Source: Diorhabda sublineata
Taxonomy: Eukaryota > Arthropoda > Insecta > Coleoptera > Chrysomelidae
Direction of reading: 5' to 3'
NCBI RefSeq assembly: GCF_026230105.1
Contig: NC_079476.1
Span: 10,058,709-10,122,708, forward strand
DNA: 64,000 nt
Shown here: positions 21,885-33,779 of the stretch, piece by piece
How the letters are laid out: every line of letters starts with the position of its first letter
Numbering within the stretch: position 1 is the first letter of the stretch
The notes under the pieces: model-generated
Told to the model about the DNA's origin: nothing
Database searches by the model: none
What the model saw: only the letters and a program-made list of their open reading frames with translations
Translations under genes and position numbers: made by a program

Positions 21885-23161
21885 ATTTCGACTTCTTTTA
21901 GTCTTTATCAAAATATGATTTTGACACTGCAAATTTGCATATTTATATTAATCAATAGATCACCTACATCATGATTATTAAAATAAGAATAAAATCAAAA
22001 TAGAATTCTATTTTAACAAGAAAGATTAATTTTTCTTAAGTTTTTACTTCTCAAATACGTGGCAGTCATCAATTAAATTATTTGTATTTGTATTAGAATT
22101 TACAAAATAGAACTATAAATTTTATTTAAATTATTTAGGTCTTTTTTTATCATTTGTAGCTTTTCCGTTCTTATGAATGTGAACCATTTCTAAAAATTCT
22201 TTTTTTTTTCGTGTGTCGGACTCCATTCCCAGTATTTTTTAATCTTTATAATTGACTTTTGACTTTTTTTCCTATTGATATTTCGTGGTTTGTTAATTTC
22301 ATTTTTCTCATCCTATTGATGACCTTTTAGTCTATTTTCTAAATACTGAGATGTCTGCCCTATGTAGACAGCGTCACAATTAGTACAGAGTACTTGATAT
22401 ATAATATTAATTCTTTTGTTTTTTAGTTTATTAGATTTTAGCTTAGTGAAATCTTTGAATAATGTATTATATCCTTCATGACTTATACTTATATCATATT
22501 TATTGGAATAATGCGATAGTTGTTGAGAAATTCCTTGTACATATGGAGGCTAGAGGTGAGGACAAGCGTCTTGTATGGAGGATTATTTGAAAAATTGTCC
22601 AGCTGTAAACAGCAAATTATAATAAGACTCTTAAAAATAGCGCTATTGTAGCAAGTGGTAATGATATGAATTTAGCAATTATATATTTTATGTACAATTT
22701 TCAAATAAATTTGTATATTAATAGTTTCTTTGAAATACTTCATGACTTAAAAAAAAAGAATTTAATTTACTATTCTACTCTAATAGTTTGGGGCGCTCTC
22801 TTTAAAATTATTCCACTTGCGCCACCTTAATTTGCTTCCTCTCAACAGACACTTTTCGATACACCGAGATGATTCTCCTAACTTCTACTCTCCATACTTA
22901 TACATATGGTAAGGAGAAATGTTTTATGTTGGGATGTTTCGTTTCTGTTTTGTTTTTAAATTGATTGTAGTAACTGTTTATCCTTTTCTTGAATATGATG
23001 TTTATCATTTTTTCCGGATAACTATTTTCTTTCAATGCAGTTTTTACTTTTTGAATATCTAAGCATATAAATGCAGGATCTGATAGTTGGATAGATCTAT
23101 TAGCTAAACTTTTTGTGACATAGGATGTCACGAGTTGAAGTTCAACTATCTTGGGTACCAA
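21885..23161 (-). pseudogene. Penelope-like element, RT C-terminus and GIY-YIG endonuclease
   Basis: Minus-strand translation runs from QKVKTALKENSYPEKMINII and IKHFSLPYV (23060-22915). That is the linker after the Penelope RT, with the family SLPY motif. It leads to YSVLTNCDAVYIGQTSQYLE (22390-22340) and NRLKGH, the GIY-YIG-type nuclease core (here VYIGQT). It ends with EMVHIHKNG near 22190. Penelope-like elements combine a telomerase-like RT with this nuclease. The RT itself is missing and several stops interrupt the frame. The non-coding tail (to about 21885) aligns by eye with the second copy at 41.6-42.0 kb. Confidence 0.85.
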
Positions 23162-23164
23162 GTT

Positions 23165-26100
23165 GATTTTGTGTACCTTTCTGTTCTTATGTTATACATA
23201 TATGTACAATTTGAAAATTAGGAACTCAAATTGATTGAAATTACAATCTATTTCAGGTTATTCATAAAGTACTTATACCCTATCTTTTCCAACTTTTTAT
23301 TTGGAAAAACTGGGAATAGAAATCTAAAGTAAACAAAAAACATGCTCTTATTCCAAAGAAAAATACAAACTCATAAACATTATTCAAATATTCAAATTAA
23401 AATTAGGCACAGTTCTGGGAATCGGAACCTTTTTTAGCAAATTTTCTCCTCTTTAAGGACTAATTAACTTTTTATGCAAAATGACCTCGGATAGTATGAG
23501 TTAATCTATTTAATTTCAGTAATAGTATGTTACAATTTGAAATTATGCAGGAAGTTTGAGTATTTATTTTGAAGTACGTTTTTTATTTGACATGATAATT
23601 TTTTAGGTGAATTAAGTAAAGGAAACAAACCATTCATTTAAATTTCAATCAATAATTATATACTACTTTTGTTTTAGTGTATTTATTTACTGCACTGGAA
23701 AAGTGCTTGAAATAAGAAAAAAAGAAAATTTTTCAAATTAGATCTCATTTATTATGTTGTCGTGTTGTTGTTCATCTTAGAGGACGAGCCAGTTACCAAT
23801 TTTAGGTGATCATTTGAAAAGTAACGAAAGTTTCCATAGTAAATCCTCTAAGCTTACTGAAAATTTTAAGGAGGATAAGGAATAAGATGTATTTCAGTTA
23901 AAGTATCAATCATAAAGTTTTAGGAAATTACTTTCGACGGTATTTTGTCTTCATAGTATTTTTGCCAGAGCATTTACATCTCTTCTAACCGAACGTCATA
24001 AATATTTATTAAAATAACTCCATTTTTGTCAATACATCAGTCTTCAACTTTCAACAGAATGAATAACATAAATAAACAATTGATAATATACATTGCCAGA
24101 ACGAAATTTCATCGCCAACAGCCTGTCAGAGCAAAAAACGTATCCGTGCGAGTGGAAGAAGTAATATGGAAAACCGCGGATTAGAGTAAGAGCGCTTATT
24201 GAGCATCTGTGGACTTCATTAGACTATTTAAAATCATTTTGAAAGATTTTTCAGTACCTTTAACGCAGATATTATATAGGTCATTATCAAGGATACTGTC
24301 GAAAAATATTAAAACGCGTAATATTTTAGGTATGCTTTTCTTTTAGGAGTGACGTACTTTTAGAGTGGCAAGGTATATTGCTGTTACCTGTACCTGTGAC
24401 GTACTTTTATATTTCTTACTTTATATTTAGAAGGTCCTAACACAGGTATGAATAGAAAGTATGGATCCTCTAACGGTTGGGGTTATTCCATATGATTCAA
24501 TATCTCAGTAGTCGTTTACAACATTTTTGGAGTGCAGTTCAGTTTTCCACGTGCATCGATCTTCCTATCAGAACAAATATTTTATACTGAAGTATTGCAA
24601 AAATTTTCTTTGTTAAAGATTGACAATATATTCGTGTAAAGACAATTTTAAATATCGTGAGGTATATTTCTATGAATGTTGATTTGCCTACTTCATTATA
24701 TAATACTTCAGACTCGTATGCTATAGACTTTTTTCATACTCAGTTCTACTACCCTCCTTAAAGTTTTAAGGTAGTATACCCCGGCCACACAGGGTTGCTA
24801 GAAGTGGCGTTTCATTTTCAGTACATATAGAGTTTACTGTAGAAAGTTTTGTGACTTTTGAAATGACCACCTAGAATTGGTCTATCTCAGATCTTGATCG
24901 GACACACTTGCCGATGCTTATTACGAAAGTTCACTGGCCCCGCCAGAATGTGATTTGTTTATAATATTTAAATCTATCAATAATGCAGACTTGTTGGTGT
25001 ACTTACTTATTTCTTGCCCTCCAGTTAGCATACTCTTGTACCATCCAAGTGTTATCATCTCTAATTAAGATTTAGTATGAGAGATAATTTGTCTGTTTTA
25101 ATATTGATGTTCTCGTTTTTAGTTTATCTAAAGACTCTATTGCTAATTATTTCATTATGGTTGAGTAGAAGCTATTGATTTTTAGCATTTGTAGCTTTGG
25201 TTAATGTACAATATCTAGTTGTGTTCTGCTAGGTGGAGTACATGACACTTCTCCTTTTTCACTACACGCAAGATCTGCAGTGGAATTTGTTTGTTAGTGT
25301 ATCTTTGCTATGTATTAGTATCTTAAAATTTTCATATTACTGACCTTTATTTTGTCCTGTGAAACTTGAGGTTGTCTTCAATGTATAGGAATTGAGAATT
25401 GATTAACTACTCTATTAAATTCCTTCATATATTTTTCTTGTACTGGTTTTTCCGTAATGTACCATGTCGTTTCAACCACATTTTGATTATAATTTTCCTT
25501 ATTACATTTTTGAATATCAAGAACTCATAAAAGACCATCATTTCAGCAGTAATCGTGATAACTGTATATAAGAATTTATTTTCATACAATATTTTTTACC
25601 TAACTATATTATGAGGCTCATTATTATAGTTATGTAGGTATCAAGGGTATTAAGTAGATGATTACACTCTGAGAACGACAGGATTACACATCCTATGGCC
25701 TCCATCAGTTGGATTTACCTGTTTTTTTCTTTTTCTCTATGATATTACCTTGACATAATTTTTGTCTACGTTATTGTTGCTAGGGAGATAAGTATAAAAA
25801 TATTCAATGTGTCAGAATCAAAACTGAACCAAGATTTTTAAATTCCAACTGTAATTGCAAAAAACACCGAAAAGGCAATGGTAACCTTCAATCACGTATA
25901 TACAAAATTATCCACAAGCTTTTTGTGGGCTAAATATTCGACGAAAAAAAATTCAATGGTAAATAGTTTCAGAAATTATGTATTTAAAGCAAACATCAAA
26001 AGGGTAACGAACAATAAAATCCAGTATGTTATTTAGAGAGAATGTTCTGAAGTAGAACGTTTTCAATGAACAAGGTCGTATTATTATTAGGTGGATGTCA

Positions 26101-26400
26101 GCTGCAAGAACTTGTAAATAATTTAGTCACACATATAGAAGATTGAACCTAGGGTCTTTGTTTTAACGGTACTAGAACTAAAATTACAAAAAAGGATTTT
26201 CATTATTGTCGCGAAAGACCGAGAGTTATACTAAATTACGACATATTCTAGTCTAAATCTTGATATCAGCGTAAAAATATGTGAAAAATTAATATTTATT
26301 TCAAACTAATATCAGTAATCACAACAAAAGAAATTGTTGTGAGAATAAATCAGGCAAATATTTCCAAAAATACGAATGAAAATTGTTATTTTTTTATATG
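23165..26400. other. Long AT-rich non-coding stretch
   Basis: About 3.2 kb with no domain in any frame, no clear inverted or tandem repeats and no RNA gene signature that I can see. Candidate intron or intergenic DNA. Confidence 0.45.
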
Positions 26401-26403
26401 AAA

Positions 26404-27649
26404 TACGAGGATATATTGAAAAATTCTTAGCCTACTATAGAACCAAACAAAATTTCAATGTCAAAATATTTTATTGCTCAAGATATTCTCCTCTTAATTG
26501 GATAAATTGATTACAGCGAACCTGCAACGTCTCTAGACCATTAAAAAAATGTTTATTCTTGCTCTGTAAACCAGACCTCCACAGCTTTTATTACCTCCTC
26601 GTTGGAAGAAAAGTTGCGACCTTTTAAACTTTTTTTTCAGTTGAGGAAAGAGAAGATAGTCGGACAGAGCAAAATATGGTGAATAAGGGGGATGTTCTAG
26701 TAATTCAAACCATAAATCACGAATTTTTTGCATGGCAACATGAGATTTGTGTGCGGGGGCGTTGTCCTGCAAAAACAAAACACCTTTGGATAGCTTTCCC
26801 CGTCTTTTCTCTTTAATTTTTTCCCGTAGAGTGGTCAGAAATATCGAATAGTAATCTCCAGTTATTGTTCTACTCTTATCCAAAACTGTAGCAAGAACTT
26901 TTCTAGCAGATTTTTGGACACGAAACTTCTTAGGTCTTGGAGAACCAGAGTGTCGCCATTCCATCGATTGTTGCTTTGTTTCTGGATCGTAGAAATGTAC
27001 CCAAGTCTCATCCATAGTAACAATTGGGTTTAAGAAGTCTACATCGTTTTAAAATCGAGCACAGATCGAACGCAGTGCTTCTACCCTTGCACGCTTTTGT
27101 ACAACATTCAAACATTTGGGATTCCATTTTGCATCAATTTTTCTCATGTCCAAATTGACGTGAACTATATGATGAACGCGTTCGTATGAAATATTCAGTG
27201 CTTCAGATATCCGTTTTAGCCCAATTCCACGGTCTGATAAAATCATGTCATGAACTGCATAGATATTTTGGGGACTGATACAGAAACTGGCTTTCCCGAA
27301 CAGTCTGATCTTCAATGTAAAATTTATCTCTTTTGAAGCTTGCAGTACCATTTTTCAGGTAACATACGAAGGACATTGATCACCAAGGGTATTACGCATA
27401 TCTTCGTAAATCTGCTCACCTCTTAACCCTTTTACATACAGGTACTTGATAATGGCTCGATACTCAAATTTTCGATTTTCACAATTTCGGTGGACATCTT
27501 TTTTTTTAATCTATTGCGTAAGTCTGGTTTACTTTTTTGACGTCAAACTTTACACTGACACTTCTAATTATTCGTTGCTATGGTAACGCAATATGTTGTT
27601 TATGCATGGAACTGGTCTAGGCTAACTAGATATCAATGGAATCCTCGTA
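26404..27649 (-). mobile_element. Full-length mariner element with TIRs (1246 bp)
   Basis: Both ends are visible. Left CGAGGATATATTGA...TTAGCCTA (from 26406) and right CGAGGATTCCATTGA...TTAGCCTA (reverse complement, ending 27647) form ~28-bp imperfect terminal inverted repeats flanked by the TA dinucleotides expected as mariner target duplications. The transposase runs inward on the minus strand. Length (~1.25 kb) is the normal mariner length, so the copy is complete in extent but decayed in frame. A second, 5'-truncated copy of the same family lies at 49.6-50.0 kb. Confidence 0.85.
26533..27497 (-). pseudogene. mariner transposase, frameshifted
   Basis: The likely start is MSTEIVKIENFEYRAIIKYL on the minus strand at 27497. 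The helix-turn-helix part contains DMILSDRGIGLKRISEAL and SYERVHHIVH, followed by MRKIDAKWNPKCL. A break near 27040 separates this from the catalytic half: MDETWVHFYDPETKQQSMEW (first Asp), VLFLQDNAPAH (second Asp), and HPPYSPYFALSDYLLF (third Asp). Spacing from the second to the third Asp is 34 residues, as in DD34D mariner enzymes. The Asp in the usual SPD triplet is Tyr here, but the catalytic Asp in SDY is kept. Frameshifts make it inactive. It normally excises the element and inserts it at TA. Confidence 0.9.
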
Positions 27650-27734
27650 TAAATTCGATTAAGTAGGAAAGTTTTCTTATCTATATGCTATAGGCAAAAC
27701 AGGAATTTTTCTAGTGATCCGAAAATTATGAACA

Positions 27735-28055
27735 TAAATTGTGCAGTAGAATTTACAGATATTTAAATACAAGTAGTACAGATGTTTTCTTGAACATTGG
27801 GTACTATTTTCAAGAGTACTGTGTGGAACAGCCTAATAGAATAAAGTCGTTAATAAATCAACAAGCGCGTGTTGAGAAAAACGCTCAAAAACGACGATTT
27901 TTATTTTTAGATTCGTTTCTTCTACTAAATAAAAAATTATAAAGAATGTGTCATGTGATAGTGGCCATTACCAACTTTTTTATTTTAAATGCAACCCCCT
28001 ATATATAATCTATTTTTTGAGTTTTAGGCATAATTTACAATGTTAATTTCAAATA
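27735..28055 (+). repeat. Left outer arm of a ~2.8-kb inverted-repeat composite
   Basis: GCAGTAGAATTTACAGATAT through GGCATAATTTACAATGTTAA is repeated in inverted orientation at 30213-30515 with many substitutions and small indels. It shares a decayed peptide (FLEYVVEQPNGI-like). It is the outer arm of a nested palindromic arrangement whose inner arms are transposase fragments. Confidence 0.7.
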
Positions 28056-28059
28056 CCTC

Positions 28060-28640
28060 TCTTCAATTGTTTTAGAAATATTACGCGTTTTCAGATTTAT
28101 TCAGTAGATACATTACACATAAACGTAATAAATAATACTGATTATTTCCAAATAAGTTAAAAAAAACATTAATGCCAATGTAGATGCTCAAAATACTCGC
28201 AGTGAACATCTTGGCAACATGCCAATCTGCCATAAAAATGACTTCTAAGGTTATTCTTCTTAAGCTTGAGAGGCTTAATTTTGTATACAATACTGTTGAG
28301 AAATATCCTCAAAAAGAAGTCTAACGGCGTCAGATCAGGAGTTCATGCTGGCCATTCTATCGATCCGTGCTTTCCTATTCACTGATTTGGGAAAATTTGG
28401 TTCGAGCTCTACCGAACATTGATTTCAAAAGGGCGGTACTCCATCTTGTTGAAACCATATTATATTCGTAGAAACTTGTGGGTTTGCAGGATATAAATTT
28501 GTCAAAGTTGGGATTCTTATGAGACCAATAGCGGTTATTGACGATTAACATGACCCTGAAGTGTAAATATGCTCTCATCAAACAAAACATCTTCTAACTG
28601 GATCACATTGTTATCTAATGTGTTCATAAAAATACATATT
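28060..28640 (-). pseudogene. Tc1/mariner-superfamily DDE transposase C-terminal half
   Basis: Minus-strand fragments: VIQLEDVLFDESIFTLQGHV (first Asp), YWSHKNPNFDKF, WFQQDGVPPFEINVR (second Asp), and GSIEWPA followed by TPDLTPLDFF (third acidic residue), then a basic tail HCEYFEHLHW. The set of motifs is that of the VNR/QQDG/SPDLTPLDFF group of insect transposases. Frames switch several times. It is mirrored by the plus-strand fragment at 29.2-29.5 kb. Confidence 0.8.
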
Positions 28641-29224
28641 TTACTTTTATACCAGAAATATGCGGGTTTTCTTGAAACTCAAACATAATTTTGTAATATC
28701 ATTTGCTGTATTGGCAGTTCCTTTTTAATCTATCTTACATGACTAAGCTCGGTAAGTTTTTTTTAATTTGCTTATCCTTGGAACATAGGGGAGAGATTTG
28801 GAAATTTGTCGTAAAATAAGGGAACAACTTTGTGTTCGTATGTTATCTCCATATCCAATCATTTATTTATTATTATATATTAGCACTGACACAGATCACT
28901 ATCTATCTATCCATCTTTAAGTTTTAAACGAAAATATACAGGACTTTTTTCGTATTTTTTTCAAATTCATGACAGTAAAAAGGAACGCTTGATTGGTTTT
29001 GCTTACTCTCTCAATTTAAAGAGTTGGATATGGGAAATAAGCATTTAGACAAATTGAAATAATAAGTAAATAATTTTCTTTTTTCAATGTCAATTTTTGT
29101 AATAAATCCGGAAATGCTCAATATTTCTGAAACAGTTGAAGATAGGCATATGGTATTGTACATGAATGATGTCTATAATTTTCTGAAGAATCCAGAATTT
29201 AAATAATATAATAATATATCAGTG

Positions 29225-29530
29225 GATAGAGAGGCACGGATCGATAGAATGGCCAGCATGATCTTCTGATCTGACGCCGTTTGACTTCTTTGAGGAGGTT
29301 TATCAAAAGTATTGTATACAATACTAAGGCCCTCATTTTAGATTACTTGAAAAAACAAATCACGCTTGCGATTAGATTAGTCACGCATAAGACGTTGAGC
29401 AACATGTCATTGCTATGACAGATTGACATTTCTATAGCAGATTCTCATGTTGCTAAGACGTTCGCCTCAAGAAATTGAACATCTACATTAATATTAATGT
29501 TTCATTTTATATTATTTATGAATAACCAGT
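29225..29530 (+). pseudogene. Inverted partner DDE transposase fragment
   Basis: Plus-strand GSIEWPA, then SSDLTPFDFFEEVYQKYCI, corresponds closely at the DNA level to the reverse complement of 28075-28360 (shared CGGATCGATAGAATGGCCAGCATGA). It contains the third acidic residue and the C-terminal end only. Together the two fragments form inverted inner arms about 870 bp apart. Confidence 0.75.
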
Positions 29531-29544
29531 ATTACTCAATCGAT

Positions 29545-30210
29545 TTTTGTGTAATGTACCGGCTGTCCCAATAAGAATGGTTCTCGGTAATATCTCAGGA
29601 ACCGTTTATAGTACAGCTTCGGGAAAAAAATTATAACAAAAGTAATCTCGTGAAAAACCTGGAAATTATTTACAGAGTTTTAGGTCCACCTCTAGAGGGC
29701 GTAATTAAATACCGAAATTATAAAATGAATAATTTACAAATTTTGCCTAATCAAGATGCACTTAAACTATTATTAACGTATTCTTCAAAAAATTCAGCGG
29801 ATATTTGATTTCACAAGTTTTAGTCTATCTCTTCAAATAAGAGGTGGGGGGAAGCGGCAACTTTATTATGAAAACGCCTTTAAGTCCAGTTCTACTTAAC
29901 CTATCTATGCAAATTTAGTCTTTTTGAAGAGAGCTCCTTTCTACCAATGTAAGAGTTATAATTTCGAAACAACCTAATGAGTAACGTATACGCTAGAGGG
30001 CGCTATTTATTTAATTTTTTTAAATCTAGCTATCGTTGAAAAATGTAAAGTGAAAACATGCAGTTTTAATTAAGGAATATAAAACTAGACCAAATTATCA
30101 ACAGAATAGCGAAAACCGCATGTCGATATCTTTTTTGTATTACGAGATATCCTAAGAAATGTGTAAATTTTAAGCATTTTCATAAATTACTCCGGGTTGA
30201 CTAAATGGGA
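29545..30210. other. Insertion between inner and outer right arms
   Basis: About 660 bp present on the right side of the composite but absent on the left. It starts GTACCGGCTGTCCCAATAAGAATGG, reminiscent of TACNGGNTGTCCCAA-type transposon ends, and holds no coding frame. Possibly a MITE that inserted after the inverted duplication formed. Confidence 0.4.
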
Positions 30211-30212
30211 AA

Positions 30213-30515
30213 GTTTTGAGATTGACATTGTGAATGAATATTATGCCTGGAATAAATAATATAGAGGAGGTTGCATGTAAAATAAGAAAGTTTCTACTTG
30301 ACACAGTCATATGACACACTCTACATATTTTTGGTTTTCGAAAAAAATGCTCATATGATAATATATATCAACAAGTCTAGCACGCTATCATTTATTTATT
30401 AAAGAATATATTCCATTTGGTTGTTCCACAACGTATTCTAGAAAATGGTTCCCAATGTATACGAAAACTACTTTTAATACGATTACTATTAAAATATCTG
30501 TAAATACTACTGTAT
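30213..30515 (-). repeat. Right outer arm of the inverted-repeat composite
   Basis: This is the reverse complement of the block at 27735-28055. Conserved stretches include TTTACAGATATTTTAAT, TGTGGAACAACCAAATGGAAT, GTGTCATATGA and TTACATGCAACC. Confidence 0.7.
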
Positions 30516-30964
30516 AATATTGTGTTTTGTTAAACTTTTTTCTTTGTTGTTTATTGTAAGTGAACTTGTAATTGTGCGACACAATTTTGATTTAAGTTTT
30601 GATGTTAAAACTTGAAACAACCACTTAACATTGATGTAACTTATAGCTCGTTTTCATTCAAATAATTCACTTTGGTCACGATACATAATTAAAATAAGCA
30701 ATTTAATTCCCATGCGCATACGAAAATTTTTTTTGCACAAATAAATACTTTTGAAGCTTTTTTTCAAGAAAACCTGGAAGATCTCTCTGTCATTGTAATC
30801 TGATCATTATCACGATAAATGTAAAATTTTGTTCCATTCTAAATTACTATAAATGCTTGTAAACTAACGGTCTTACTCAGTAGAAGCTCCTTCAATTATT
30901 ATAACTGCAATTATTATTGTTTACACTAACACTAATAAGCAAAATTCGGCAATTTGCTTTTACA

Positions 30965-31915
30965 ACAAGTAGTGGAATAACTAAGTCAAAAGGCTCCGCC
31001 CTCTTCAGTCTTGTGTCTAGGTTCGTGTTGTCGAGGAGCTGGATTGCATCGATATTCATATGTTTCAAGAGCAGCTGTTAGTGACTTTTTGCAAATTTAG
31101 TGGATACTTGCCTTACTGTGTCTATCTTCAGGTGCCGATGAAGATCGCTATTTAGAAAGTACCAGAGGGCATCAACGATGCTCCTTAACACTTTATTTTG
31201 AAATCTTTCGATTATTTGGGTGTGCTTTCGCTGGCATATCCTCATAGGTGAATCCCGTAGGTCCATACCGGCTTCAGGATTTCTTCATATACAAGTAGTC
31301 TATTAAAAATTGACAGAGTGGATTGTCTTTCCAGCAACCAATACACTTTCTTGTATCTAATACTTAGCTCTACTCGTTTCTTTTCTATGTGAGGTTTCCA
31401 GAGTAACTTCGCAACCAGTGTTAGCCCCAGATAATTCACTTTAATTGTATATGATTCTTGTTCATCGTCTATTTTTACAAGTACTTTACTCTCACAAATA
31501 AAAAGAGTAATATGTACTGATTTTTTCTTATTTAAGCTTATCCTCCACTTTTTGGTCCAATAATTAATTTTATTAATTGATGTCTGTAGGTTGTTTCTTC
31601 GTCGGAATCGCCTACTGTAAAAATGGCTGTGTCGGGTCGCAAATGTGGTGATAGTGTAGTTTTATAATTGAGGGATGTCACTAGTCTATAAGAGGTAAAG
31701 GATCAGCTCAAGAATACTATATTGTGCATCTTCTTGCTTTATTCTCTCATATAGGACTCTAACAGTTTTGCATATTGGTTAGACATGAGTTTGTTTATTT
31801 TGTATTTGAGCCCTTCATGCCAAACTTTGTCAAATGACCCCTCTAAGAAAACACAGGAGCAGACTTTCTTCTTGGACGAAGAAAAAATCATGACCTACTG
31901 ATATAGCCGATTACA
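30965..31915 (-). pseudogene. Jockey-clade LINE ORF2, RT and C-terminus
   Basis: Minus-strand order: CSCVFLEGSFDKVWHEGLKY (RT motif 3 with FDKVWH), KLMSNQYAKLLESYMRE, then after breaks TYRHQLIKLIN and VNYLGLTLVAKLLWKPHI (31440-31380). Next come RYKKVYWLLERQSTLSIFNR and LKPVWTYGIHL (31270), then RFQNKVLRSIVDALWYFLNS, LHRHLKIDTV, and finally INIDAIQLLDNTNLDTRLKR near 31030. This is the Jockey thumb and C-terminal region in normal order, 5' truncated and with stops. Jockey elements retrotranspose by target-primed reverse transcription. Confidence 0.9.
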
Positions 31916-31919
31916 ACAG

Positions 31920-32700
31920 ATTCATGGGAGAAGCAGATTTGTTTGACCAAAAGATATGCTTATATGACTTTGACAGAAGATCTACAAAATTATAGAAAAA
32001 GGTATTTTATAAACTTTTGATGTCTGCGGTTGTAAATGCACTTATAATATTTCAAGAATAAGAAAATGCTTCTACTACAATTTATTGTTCCCTTAGCTGA
32101 ATCAATGATGGCCCAAAGAAAAGAAAATGAAACTGTCAGAAGAAAAAAATTGGTTCGACCTTCAAATCTAACAAAACTCACGATTTGGCGACTATTTGCC
32201 GTTGCCACGAACAAAAATTGTGTGCATTGTGCAAATCTGTACTCTACAAGAATTGTTTTGCGATGTATTATACGTAGAAAGTTGTATCATAAATATTCTG
32301 AAAGGATGTCATCTAATAAATATTTTTTTGAACTAGTAAACAGAACATTTCACTGTATTTTATATTGTCATTTCAACACCAGTGGGGGTAGAATATTGTT
32401 ATTTCTACTTTATTTGACACTCTGAAGTCATAATTCACCCTTTCATTGGAAAATAAAAAACTGGTATTGAAAGGGGTAAGCCTAATATATACGGGAAGTA
32501 TTTCATTACTGTCGAGTGATTAGATATAGTTAACCAAGATGCGAAGTTAACAAATCATTGTTTCGTTCTGGACAAACCTAAAATATTACATTTAACAAAA
32601 AATTGCCAGTCATTCATTTTTACTGTTGCTGTTGCTAACAACTTTCACCAATATAAATAAATGTTAGATAAAGTCGGATTGATATTAAGTTCGCGAATAA
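31920..32700. other. Non-coding stretch
   Basis: The 119-residue open frame at 32066-32425 (+) has no recognisable domain and no supporting context. Otherwise AT-rich and featureless. Confidence 0.35.
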
Positions 32701-32704
32701 TAAA

Positions 32705-32923
32705 TTGAGAAAAATGCTCTCCGATGAAGAACTGATGGTTTGTACTCATCCAGAAATACGACAGGCTGCTGACGCAGCTGCAGACGGGTTGGTGCCAGAA
32801 AAAAGTAAGCATCGCTACATAAAAGCTATTGAAAGAAGGAAGTGGTGCGCAGAAAAAAAGGTGGAGAATACCAGTTCCGAGAGTGTACTCTTAGCATATT
32901 TTGCAGAACAAACCAAACAATAG
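32705..32923 (+). pseudogene. Crypton-like tyrosine recombinase, N-terminal fragment
   Basis: The 72-residue frame contains ADGLVPEKSKHRYIKAIERR and SESVLLAYFAE. This is the same N-terminal core-binding pattern (LLPEKS ... ENVLLAYF) seen at 11.5 kb. The frame stops right after LAYFAEQTKQ and no catalytic half follows. It starts with a plausible ATG and could be the 5' end of a truncated copy. The DNA differs from the 11.4-kb copy, so the two come from different insertions or subfamilies. Confidence 0.7.
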
Positions 32924-32924
32924 A

Positions 32925-33770
32925 AGCGGTCCAGAAAATTAAAACCTTTTTCAATTAGGTATGACTTTTTTTAATGCATTATCGGAACGACCCCTTATCT
33001 GGTTAAGGAGTATATTAATTTATTATATGTATAATTGTAATTATATGCAAAATAATAACCAATTTTATTTGATTGGTTTTCTGTTTCACACTCCTAGCAT
33101 GTCATCTAATACTCTGTTCAGTTTGACTTTTTGTAGTAATATACCCAATATTTACTGAAGGCAGCCAATCAGGTTTATCCCCGTCTTCAAGTTTGGCTGG
33201 TTCAGATAAAAGGACAAAAAATCTACGGTTATCAATGGATAAGTTAGTGAAAACAGTTTTATTTAGATTACAAATATTCAGAACCCTCAATATTACCTGT
33301 AAACCTCATAATATATAATTATTTCATCTACTTAAAAACAGTCTTCTCTGTAATCTTAAAACACTTTTTAAAGTACCAAAGCACTTAATTTTATGACAAA
33401 AACTTCATTTTTATAAATATGTTTACCTGATACAAAGTGAGGTGCACAAATTGTTACATTATTTGAAAAGTAAACGCTCAAAATTTCATCTCTCTTCTAC
33501 GCTCTTATCCAATGTTCACGTCGTTCTTTGGCTAATACCATCATTTGTTCTCCTTTTTGTGAACTAAGAATCCTCAAAAACGAACCTACTCCCTATTAGC
33601 CCTTTCAGAGGAATCCACGACTGCACAAAAAGCCGACATTCTTATATAAACCCACTTTTAAAATCTCTCTTTTCAGGTTATTTATATTGTAGTTAATATG
33701 AGTTTGCCCCGCGCGGAAAATGGTGCACGGATCGTGACATCCTCTCAAAATGACCTATAGCCATGACCAG
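32925..33770. other. Non-coding stretch
   Basis: No recognised coding or repeat structure on either strand. Confidence 0.4.
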
Positions 33771-33779
33771 TATAAAAAC

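Noticed and set aside
32066..32425. 119-codon plus-strand frame
   Set aside because: No recognisable domain, no repeats of the frame elsewhere and AT-rich composition; likely chance.
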